A DNA stretch of 64,000 nt from NCBI GenBank assembly GCA_030248215.1, contig JASANG010002702.1:1-64000 (forward strand), given 5' to 3'. Made by a program: the position numbers and the translations under genes. The DNA is from Enoplolaimus lenunculus (taxonomy: Eukaryota; Nematoda; Enoplea; Enoplida; Thoracostomopsidae). The notes below the pieces were generated by a model, which worked only from the letters and a program-made list of their open reading frames with translations, was not told the origin of the DNA and ran no database searches. The first letter of the stretch is position 1; each line of letters opens with the position of its first letter. This document shows positions 12,828-24,800 of this stretch, one piece after another.

Positions 12828-15800
12828 GTTCCGAACAGTTGTGCCGAATCACTTATGTGAACCGATTACTGACAAAAATGGGCATCCGCTACTCGACCGT
12901 AAACGCCAACCAAGTTCACAACCGACGCACGAACCAGTTTCAAAGGTGGCTACTGGCGCCGGTCATGAATCGGGTAGACCAGAGCCGACAGTTGCTGGTG
13001 CATTTCGCAAAACACATCATAGACGCCGATCATCAGCTCCGATTTCTTTGCCTCCGTTATCGAAAACGTCATCACCGAACGCGCGATATCGGAATAACAA
13101 AATTCGAACAACCAAATACAGCATTATTACGTTTTTACCAAAGAACTTGTTTGAACAGTTTCATCGGTTTGCCAATCTGTATTTTATATTTGTTGTCATT
13201 CTCAATTGGATTCCAGAGGTTAGATTGCCGGTTTTAATTTCAATTTTAGAAAGTTTAAAAGCCGATATTCACGAAGATGTATTCACGGTTCGACCGGAAT
13301 TCGTGCAAAATTTAATTCCAGTTCCTGTTCGTGCTTTAAAATTGCAGGAACAGGAATTTTACACTTTTGTGAAAAATTAGAAAATTATGACTGAACTAGC
13401 AGCTAAGAGTAAAAATTTATATCGTGTGAAAAATTTTACTGCAAGGCACCTTATTTTCTCGACTTTTGTAGTACTTTCATGAATTATACCGGATATTTGC
13501 GGCAGGGTGCAACTGGAATTACGGTTCCGACAGTTTTCTCCTTCTGGTTCCGGTAAATTTTTACTGGGATTAAAAATTCCGTTATTAAACCTTGATCGGT
13601 GGAAATTAAGATAATTTACTAAAAATGACGATGAACATAGATAAATTTCATTAGTGTAGTATGTAAACCTTGACAATGGCCGAAAATGAACCATCGAAGG
13701 TAGATTTCGCTTCCGTGGATTACATATGAAAATTTAAAATACAACAGGTACAGGGAATACCTATGTCCAACTGGGGTTATTTTATCAATAATGTATCAAA
13801 ACACAAGATTAAAATGTTTTTGGCATATATATTTCATTTTCCGTTTCCGGTAATTTTTTCAAATTCCTGTTCCGGTAAATTGTAATTCCGGTTGCACCTT
13901 GATTTGCGGTTATGTTCTCGAATGTCATTAAACTCTTTTTACAAGACAACATACTTAACATTTTGCTGCGTTTACATTTCTGTACAAGTCAAGAAGCTAA
14001 TGTTTTCACGCTGAAGTAAAAGTGAACAAGCTGACCTTGCAATTAACTTCAATTAGCGCGACTCAAATAATTTCCAACAGTGCACAAACGGAGAAGCTGT
14101 AACCGTTTAATCTATTATTATACATATCCGATTTCGATTTCGGCATAACATTCAATACCCGGTTCGGTCGCACCCTGTTTAGATAGATTTCTTTGCCTTG
14201 TTTGTGATTAAGACGTTATGTTTTCACAGCTGTTTCAAACACAAAACTAGGTAGTATTATTTGGTGCTATCAAGAGTGGATAATGGCCGGGGTTGGGTTT
14301 TTGGCCGACCCCCTTCTGTTTAGAGGGGGGTCGCTATCACAGGAATACCCTTAAATTAAACTATAAGAGGAGCATGTGTGATGACGGATACATGAAGTGT
14401 CATCGCACCGGTTTTACCCCCTATAAATAAAGGGGGGTAAGGCAAAAGCGCAACGAGTTCTGAGAACATTCCTTTCTACACAGAATGTGCCCAGTTGCAC
14501 ACTCTCGTAAAAAATTCATTATCGACTCTTGATGCTATCAATTTGTTTTAAACTTTGTTTACCTATAAATAAGATAATTTGGCACACCCGAGTAATGGCA
14601 ATAAATATGTATATTGCTTTCGCAATGCATGCTGTAGATAGAAGCATTCGGTCGGCAAGTGTCTATGCTGCCAATATTGTTCGTGTTGTCAGTGACTGCA
14701 ATCAAAGATGCCTATGAAGATTGGCGGCGCTACAGATCTGATAAAAAGATCAATACTTCAACTTGTCGTGTTTATTCAGCGTAAGTTGTATGTGTTTTTA
14801 GGCTACATTTGTTTGCATTTCTAAATCAAGTTCGTAGCATAATACGTCGGGTAGCAAATTACGTTTTGGCTGCAGACAGGGTGCAAAGCGGATATGGATT
14901 ATACCGGAATCGGAATCAAAACAGCAAATTTATACCGGAATTGTAATCGGAATCGGAACTAGAAGTTTGGTGACTGTACGGATAATTTGTAGTGACAAAT
15001 ACCTCAGGCACATGGAATAAAAAGCGCACGTGAAAACTTGGCTGTCGTGCACCATTTGTTAAATATAAATAATGATTCGCATCTGAGCATGGTACAACTG
15101 CAGGCTAAGGGGCATAGGTTTCTGCTTGACGAATTAAAATTAAAGATTCTGCTAACTGCGAAAACTTGAGTAGTTAACATAATTGACTGTTCGCATAATT
15201 TGTTGTGATAGTTATAACATTGATTTAGGGTTTCTGTAGGCAGGCAACAGATCGAAAGAATTTAATAGATAAATGATACAGAACTTTTATGCAACGAATC
15301 ACAACAAGTGGGATTAAAATTAAAACATCAAAATTCCGTTCCGATTGATTGTGCAATCGGGATCGGAATCGGAACTCTAGTCGGAATCGGAATTTCAGTT
15401 GCACCCTGCTGCTAGGTATAATTGTTAAATTTACAGTAAACTAGACTTGAATTTGAGGTATTGTTTACTGCGCCCGAGTTCCGAAAAAAACTATGTTTTA
15501 AAAACCGAGCGCGGCCACGAGTGGCGCCACGCTTCAAATCAAAATAGATTTTTAGCGTCACGTTGGCTGCGTGTGATAGTGCGCTGAGTACAGTTCAATT
15601 TAAGAAACAACTCTAAGATTTCCAGTGTATGGTTGATTGCATTGACGTTGATTAATTTGGTCTCCGCTTTGGATCCATTCACTTAAATTTCAGAAAGATT
15701 GTAAACTGCAGACAGTAAATTTTGTAAGCTATTAATTATAGCGTATCAAACTTTCGCGTCGTCATCTTTATTTTTAGTAGAAACTTTGACGTTTACTGTG

Positions 15801-18800
15801 TATTTTGTGTAGCTTTGTTATTCGTAATAAAAGCTGATGTTTTAACGATTTGTAATCCGATAGATAGTATGTAGTGTGTTGCTGTAGCTTCGAGGGTAAA
15901 AGGTAGAGTTGCAACGTCTGAAAACAAATACACGAACTCGGACTCGGAATTTTTCAAATCACAAACACACACCCGGCCCGCCCGGAATTTCTCTAATTCA
16001 AAACCCGGACGTGGAATATCTCAAATAAAAAAACCCGACTCAAAATTTGCCAAATCCCAGACCATCCCGATTTTTCAAACGCGGAAACTTGAACACGGAC
16101 TTGAAAAATTTATTAATAAAAAGTAACGATTTAGGACAAATAGTTGCGAATAAGCATCGGGACCGGTGTTACGATTACCAAAAAATGACAAACAATTCTA
16201 CTGGTTCGTTTTGTACCTTTGCTCAAACGGGAGCTCCCATTGAGAGAAGTAGGGAGTTACTCATGACCCGGTTCCGTACACCGGGGTGAACAGGAACAGA
16301 AATTTTTTACGGTTATGTGGCAAATTATTAGTATCAGCTTAAAAAATAAAAAATTAATGTCTGAAATATTTCACTGCAGCGCAGTTTTTTCCATAACTTG
16401 TTTTGGTGTGAAGTTCCTCACATATTGAAGCATCAATCTGATGAATGTTTTTGTATAACTTCGAAAGCTAGCTAAAGGAAACGTAAAATAGACGATGAAA
16501 TAAAATATTTCGTCTTGCTTTACAGTCTATGTTCCTGAATTTTTGGGGTAACTCAACTTTTTGTGACGAAAACCTTATCCAGGATCTCCCAAACTCAGAA
16601 CCAAAACACAGAAATATTCGCCGAACCGGAACACCCTCACAAGAATTGCAACTTGAGTAAAAAGTCGTGTTTTTGAGTTAAACACATGCGTTTTTGAAAG
16701 CAGTCTGTGACGTCGACTGGATGTGCGTATTTCAGGGAAACATTGTGTGTTAAGTTTTGCGAAAAAGTTAATCATCTTTTTCAAGACCCACGTTTTACCC
16801 GCGCCTGAAGTTAAACCAGTATTTTAAAGATGGGTGATGATTTGCACTTTTAATGAAGTTTTGTGTTATAGCTCTAATGAATGTTGCACATGAAAGCTTT
16901 AAACCTAATTAAATAATGCGTAGAACTTTTTCTTTTCAACGGTCACTGACTAGCTAAGTTAATAGCGTATGTTTTGCATCATCAATTTTTTACCCGTGTG
17001 ATACAAATCTTCACCAGCGGATATACCCGCGGCTGAAATTTTTTACCCGACCTCGCATTCTGAGGCTAAACATATACACAACCTTAAATTTTGCGTATCA
17101 CGTACATACAATGCGTGGTGGAATGAACTCACGTGTGCCACGAATTGTACTGCAGAACCAGGGTGCAATTGGAATTCCGATTCCGATTAGAATTCCGATT
17201 CAAAACGAGCTTAGATTCCGATTGCACAATCAATCGGAATCGGAATTTCGACATTTTAATTTTAGGACTACTTGTTGTGATATGTTGTGTAAAAATTCTG
17301 TATCATTTATCTATTAGATTGTTAGAGCCAAAATTTTTTTTCATGCTATGTTTTTGACAATTGTCGCCCGCCAACAGACACCTTAAATCAATATTATGCT
17401 TGTTAATACAAATTATGCGGATAGTCACAAAATTTGTGGTTCCGATTCCGGTATAAATTTGCTCTTCTGATTCTGATTGCAATTCCGGTATTATCCAGCT
17501 CCGCTTTGCATTCTGTGCAGCACACATAAACAACTAGTACGTACTGTTGTACAACTGTACGACTCATATTCTCGATGTTATATTGAAGTTTGCAATACGT
17601 TGTACTCCTACTATTTTACTATTTGTTGTATAAATGCAAAGGGAAGGGCGTAGCCAAGTTCGCGTAGCGGCCAAACTCGTCTTTGAAATGTTTGTCCAAG
17701 GTTTTTAAGAAACTTCTTCAGTTGGTGGCACAGGAAGCAACCCTTTGAAATTATTTAGGAAGTCACCGGCTCCTTTTCAAAATCCGTCACAGACCCCAAC
17801 ACTGCATATGCATATATATGCTGCCTACAGCACAGCTCAGACCTATTAAAATATACAGAACTTGGTAAAGTACACACACATTGTATCTTAAACAGCTATT
17901 TGGGCAAATTGAGGCTCATGTAAATCATTGGCTTGGCTCAGACTCAGACAACGTCTTAAGGTTGGGCTCAGGCTTAGGCGAAGTCATAGGTTTGGGTGAT
18001 AATTTGACTAAGCCTAAGCCTACGGATGAAGTGTGCAATCACCAAACATTGTTGTGGTTGACAACGTAGCTGTAATAAATATATGCTAATTTCCATCAAA
18101 AAATACTTTCCTTTTTGCGGCCTTCAACGAGACTCCATTTGATTAGCTTAACGGTGGCTTTAAAAATGTAAACACTGGCTTGTACGCGTTAGCCGTAGTA
18201 AATGAATTTATGACGTAGGAAGTATTTTGAAAAATACGTAATTTTTCAGGCCGATACATATTCGTATTACCGTTACCGTGTATGCGGTAGGCCAATAGAG
18301 TAAAAAGTTGTTAAAATCTACGTATATACATAATCATGACAAACCAAGATTGGCCCGTGATCCCAAACAGGGTTACACGCTACACCCTTGTGCGGTACGT
18401 TAGACATACGTTTAACAAAATAGTATTGGCGTGGCGTGGTTTTGCTCAATTCCACCGTTCACCTTGACAGAGTTGTAGGTTTTTGGCCAAATTGTGTAGG
18501 TAGGTTGTATAGGCACGTTTAACTATTAGTCAGCGGTTTGTTTACATTATTTCGCTTTGGCGCTTGGCTTAAGTAAACATTTGTTAAAATAAAAATATAT
18601 ATTGCGATGTGCATGACTTTTTTTGGCTTGTAAGCCACGTATCGTATTTTTGTTATAGACCACGTGCGGAACAACTTAATTTGGCTACAATAATTGGAAA
18701 TTTATAGTTGAAATCTACCAATATAGTGTGTATGCGGTACGCTACGCCTCCAAGCCCGAAAGCAGAACGGAACTTTGGGTATCCATATTCAGCAGCTCTT

Positions 18801-21800
18801 TTGAAAATTTGGTACCCCCTTAGAAAAGTTTCAGCCTCGATTGTAAGTCATGTGAAATCCCAGCGTGCCTTTCCTGAAAGATTGTTTCCACAAGAGAAAC
18901 CTTATTCCCACATAGAAAAGTTTCCTTCAATTGTGTTCTTAGGACGCTGACGCCCCAGAACCCACAAATCCACGGGACATTAAACAGGATGGAGAAGTTT
19001 TCCCACCACATTTCAGTTGTGTTGGTGGAAAGTAAAAAAGTGAGTGCCAAAGCAAGCAGGGGCGGCAGTAACTTACACCGTTTACATACAACGGATAAAA
19101 ATATTCACATGTGCACAGTTTTGAAACGAATTGTGTGCTGTTTGAACAAATCGTGCTTCAAGTTGGTTGGTCAAAAGACGGACAGTTTGGGAAAACTCAC
19201 GAACTTAGGAGACTGAGAACTAGCGCTCGTGTAGCTTAGTCACTAACGGGATTAGGACTTTGATGTGGGAGTGAAAGTAGCTATGTATACATATATGTCG
19301 TAGGTAGTCAGCCAATCTGATAATCATTTCACTCGTAATTATTAATTGGCTTAGGACAATGTTGCTGTTCTGCGTATATAATAGAGGTTTATCATAAACT
19401 AAACGGTACAGTGTGTGTTATACAAAGTCTGTTGTGTTAACTATTGTCTCTACGGCAGCGTCTGGTGATGAAAATTCTTCAAAAAATATTCTAAGCACAG
19501 CTGCACTATTACAAAACTCCGTAAATAAACATACGTATTCGTGTTTTCAAGTTTGTTTTCATGCGCTTCCGTTTTTCTGGATTTAGCACGAATTGTATTA
19601 CCATTTTAGTTTCGCAGTTGCCTAATTAATAAAGTTGCGGTTTATCCGCAAGCTTAGTTTCATCAACGACCAGTTTCTACGGAAACCTGTATGATACCCA
19701 GAAGAATTCGTCATTCGATTGGAAAGCTTGATGTTTTGCGACTACACTTATATACGTGTTATAGTATATTCGTACTAAGATGAAATATATTGTAAAAAAA
19801 TGTCAGTATGTCTTGTAAAATGTTATGGTAACATCAACGACAAGCTTAGATAGAACTAAATGTTTTGCTAAATGTTTTCAGCAGGGAAAACCACAAGGAG
19901 GGCAGCCGTAAAATTTTTTAGAACAAAAATCAAGTGATGCTGAGTTGAGAAAAACATGAAGCTTTTTAGAGCGGTTGAATCATAAAATCGAAATGCCCCC
20001 TCGTACCCCCGGGAGAACAATCCTGGGGCTGCCCAATGGGCTTCACAATACCGTTGCTAGAAAACAAATCGTTGTTTAGTCTATGATGGACTTTGGCTGG
20101 CTTCTTTAGGGGTTTTTATCTAAGTCTAATCTTGGCTCGATTTTTGATGGCATGAAAAGAAAATTGGATCAATTAAACGTATTCCGCGCTCGTGTTATAT
20201 ATCAATTGCTGAGTTGTAATTTTTGTTTGGAAAGTTACTTCTCATGTATTAAAAATTAATTTATATAATTTATAAAAGAAATATATATATATTCATTGGT
20301 ATATAGTAGGGTCAAATCAAGTAATTTGGCACCAGGGCGACGAGACAAACATATCGAATCAGTGAAACTGACGTATATATAAATGTGCATCTCAATAAAA
20401 GTCATTTTTGTATCGTCTTAAACACTCGTGGGATCTGTTGGACACTTCCTGCTTATGCTTCGGCAAGCCTTATCCGAAACGTAAGCGTAAGCTAGAGCCT
20501 ATGTCGGCTAACACAGTGTACAAGGCCTTATTTCTGTCTGTTTGCATTGCACGCCACTGGATTTAAGTGTAGTTAGGTAACATGAGATTGTCTTTGGCTA
20601 TTATTTCGCGTTAAGTTACGTTATTATTGTTGTGGGAGGCATTATAGAGATGACAGTTTTATGTACTTATATATACATGAATGTTGGCGCACATGTGTAT
20701 TGCATGCATATATATGTATATTTCTTATAGACTTATATGTTTTACTATGATGTATATTTATTTATGTATTAATATATTATATTGTAGAGTATGTAGACTT
20801 GTATATATTGGTGTTTTTTATACAGTCTATGTATAACTATACTTAGGTTTGTTAATATAGATTGATTGGCTGCTAGTAAACAACTTGTGAGGGAGATAAT
20901 AAGATTGAAATACTAACTAAAGATGTGAGACGAAACGTAATATTGATAACGTCAAAATGCAAGGAAGTGAGGCTAATATAATGATGATAAAATTGAATTT
21001 AAAGCACGCGGGCGAGTGCATACATGTATGCGCTGAATTCTTAAATGCAAGCTTTTTTCGCAATTGGCGTTAGGATTAAAATTGTTTTTTGTTGGACTGG
21101 TGAGTATTTTAATTTGTACATGCGCGTGGGGTGCGCGGGTGAGATAGTTTGTTTGAGGATAGTTAATGAAAAATGAGCGAAAGTGGTATCTATTATTATT
21201 AGGGATGTGCCGGTTAATCGGCATCGGTAATAATCGGCACTTTTCGTGAGTATCGGGTATCGGCAATGCAGAAAAATTGCCGATTCTTTGCCGATACTGT
21301 TTGCACATAACAGTCAGTTGGAATGCTATCAATTTCATTTCCGCATTTCTGGGCGCACAATAGTGTGTCTGCGCAGGAAAATTGTTATCTCTCTCTTGCG
21401 TGATTTGTAGTGTATTTTGAAAACTTTGAGGTTGGTGTAGGTATGGGATGGTAGCGTTAACGAAATAAATATCTGTATATGAAGCGAAACAAAGAATATC
21501 ACAGTGTTCCATGGTTCATAAGTAAGTGGTATAACAAAATTGTAGCGCCATGACTACATAATAAATTGAGCGCTATCCTGATTGAATTGTTATTGAAGTA
21601 TGTGGTTGATGTGTGGCTCCGTTTTTGAAATTGTGGTAAAAGATTCCGACTGAAGTATGTTTTGTAGCCTCGGTGTCCCATAAATTGTGTGTAAAGCTCC
21701 ATTTGGCTCTGTCTTGTTTTTCAACTACAAAAAGTTTCCCCCGCAGGTAATAAGTAGAATAATAAAATATGTTGAGGCTTAGGGTTCGTTAAGATTTCCC

Positions 21801-24800
21801 TTAAGCTTAATAGGTTGAGCTTGGGGTTCGTTAAACTTTGGCTAGAGCTTGATAGGTTGAGCTTGGGGTTCGTTAAGCTTTGGCTAGAGCTTGATAGGTT
21901 GAGCTTGAGGTTCGTTAAGCTTTGGCTAGAGCTTGATAGGTTGAGCTTGGGGTTCGTTAAGCTTTGGCTTATGCTTAATAGGTTGAGCTTGGGGTTCGTT
22001 GAGCTTTGGCTTAAGCTTGATAGGTTGAGCTTGGGTTCGTTAAGCTTTGGCTTAAGCTTGATAGGTTGAGCTTGGGGTTCGTTAAGCTTTGGCTTAAGCT
22101 TGATAGGTTGAGCTTGGGGTTCGTTAAGCTTTGGCTTAAGCTTGATAGGTTGAGCTTGGGGTTCGTTAAGCTTTGGCTTAAGCTTGATAGGTTGAGCTTG
22201 GGTTCGTTAAGCTTTGGCTTAAGCTTGATAGGTTGAGCTTGGGGTTCGTTAAGCTTTGGCTTAAGCTTGATAGGTTGAGCTTGGGGTTCGTTAAGCTTTG
22301 GCTTAAGCTTGATAGGTTGAGCTTGGGGTTCGTTAAGCTTTGGCTTAAGCTTGATAGGTTCAGCTTGGGGTTCGTTAAGCTTTGGCTTATGCTTAATAGG
22401 TTGAACTTAACCTAACCTTAGGCTTAGGAAAATGGTGTATAAAGAGAATGACCGCACAGTGTGGCGGCGGGGTTTGGGTGCGGTAGCACCTCCTGTTTAA
22501 TGTCTTTTCAAACTACGGAAGCTCAAGGGACGGCGATAGACCCTAAAGTGGTCTTGTATCGTCTAACCAAGTAACACTGGCCGGGGATGTAAACAAGTAT
22601 GTTTCATTGATCAAACAAATGTTGAAAATATATACGCTTCGCCTGCCTAGATGCTTCAGGTTACTAACACGATTAGGGTTTATTTGAGGTATGCGTATTG
22701 TTTTTCGTATCGCAATGCTTGATAGGAACCAAGTTTGGTAACTAAGTAGTTCTTTTCTTGCTAGTTTCGAGATATGCACTTTATGTACAAAACGTATTTA
22801 TAGAATACATGCCTGATTTACTTATGTATGTAGATTTTGTAGCATTCGGGTACATTCGGGTTCGTTTCAACACATTTAATGTATATATGTCTGTCTGTAG
22901 GTATATTATGTAAATAATGTAGCATGCTATGGCATATACCGACCGGAAGCTGTAATTACATGTGTTGTTATAAATTTGAAAAATGGTAATCACATTGTTC
23001 AGGAAATATGCACTTTTGAGATAAAAATATATAATAATTGTCTGAGAAAGTTGTTTTTCTGGTCGAATTGTGCATGGTTTTAAAGGAATTTAGAAAGCTC
23101 TTATATATTACGTACGTAGTTGTGGAGGTGGTTTGGCTTTGGCTAAGGGGTTTAGAAGCTCGATATAATCGTTTGAAAGCGTAAATCAGTAAATAATGTT
23201 ATATTCTAGATTTTAAAATATACTCTCGGTGATTGTTAAGTGGTCACTGGTTGGTTTTCATGTAGGGTGAAAGTCTTTATACAGGGGTATATATATGACA
23301 CCAAACAAATGAGATATGGTTTCAAACGTAAAGCGTTTGATTGCTATTGGAAACGAAAAATAAGCCGTAGCCGGAAGTCAACAAAATTTACCGAAGTCTA
23401 ATGTGGAGCACAATTAGGTGGTTAACATTATGTTGGATTTCCTTAATTTAACAACAAGCCTATATATAATACTGTCGGCAATTGAAATTTAGAAACTATT
23501 CATGCACTCGACGTGAACTTTTTTTGCATATTTGAGCTTCTCGTGAACTTCCCTGATCATTTCATAGCCGAATTTTAATTTTGGAAAATTCCATGTTTTG
23601 ATATCAAGGATTTTCTTTGGGTCCCAAAATGTGTTTATCAAGCGTAGTCAAACTTGGCAGCACGCCGAACACAAATAAAAAATACAATTATCCTCGTCAT
23701 CGAGTAGAAAACAACGTTGTGCGTGTGGTTATCGCTTAAACAATGATTTTGTAATGTTTTAAGCTGAAAATGCTATTAATTTCAGTGCCGCTGGCCGCTA
23801 CGTTAAAACCGAATGGCGTTCATTGCGCGTTGGTGATATTGTGCATTTGTCGTGCAATGAAATTGTTCCGGCAGATATATTGTTGTTGTGCACTTCGGAG
23901 CGCTCCGGTGTTTGCTATTTGGAAACGTCAAACTTGGACGGCGAAAGCAATTTGAAGCAACGTCAAGCGGTCAGTGGGGTGTTGAAAAAGGTGAGCAAAA
24001 TATTAAATGATTACTTAAACCTTTTTGAAATGAACTTCTGGCTGCGGCGTAGATTCTCCAGGTATATATCTCAAAAAGCAAATTATAATGAAAATTGATC
24101 AATGTTAAATAAGCTGTAATCTGATTGACAGAACTATTTTAGTAAAACCGTGTACAGTTCTGTACCTCAATTCATATTTGGCGGTAATTTTTTCAAACTG
24201 CGGAATTCGAAATTGATCCAGTGGCAGTAAAAACCAAATTCGAAAACATATTGTCTAATTTGGAACCTCTTCGTACACTTGTTCGAAAGTTACACGGGAG
24301 ATGCTCCTAAGTGTATTTGTTTTATCAAGAGTTTGCATAGTAATGTATCTATCTGTTTCAGAGTGGAAAATTTTCGCCAGGGGATTTCAACGCTACTTTG
24401 GAATGCGAGCATCCGAGCAATCATATTTATAAATTTAATGGATTTTTGTAAGTCATTAAATAAGCATAACCTCGGGGCTGATTGTAATACGTTAAAGTAG
24501 TGCCAGCGAAACACTATGATGTTTCTTTAGCCTGATTATGCATGGGGAAAGCCACCCTCCCCTCTGCCAGGGAAAGGACCTAGAGGAGGCGAAAACTAGG
24601 AAGAGATAAGTGAATTTTCGTACCTACTCGTCTCTCCGCTTGTGTGTATTCATAATTAGTGCTTATGTTATTTCAAGTTTATAAATATGTTCAATAATAA
24701 AGCAAGCCGCGATAATTAAAGGTACATTTCTGAAGCAAGGGGCCTTTTGTATTAGGAGTAATAATCCGCTCCATCTTTGTGAGTTGTGTCCAAAGGTTTT

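Noticed and set aside
6089-12828. Shared bidirectional promoter for VDAC and the flippase
   Set aside because: The genes diverge, but 3.5 kb of repeats separates them and the flippase 5' exon is not located, so no shared promoter can be claimed.
12746-13237. 163-codon frame overlapping the first flippase exon
   Set aside because: Other frame of a real exon; the ATP10-type frame carries the conserved residues.
13219-13380. Extension of the first flippase exon as coding sequence (54 more codons)
   Set aside because: The sequence after NWIPE no longer resembles P4-ATPases. The phase-matched exon 14638-14780 gives the expected EAF...[14 protein letters not shown].
21768-22412. CRISPR-like array
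   Set aside because: Units are adjacent with no unique spacers, and the genome is eukaryotic.
21815-22415. Leucine-rich repeat-like open frames
   Set aside because: The 42-bp tandem unit is a multiple of 3, so a repetitive frame is expected without selection.
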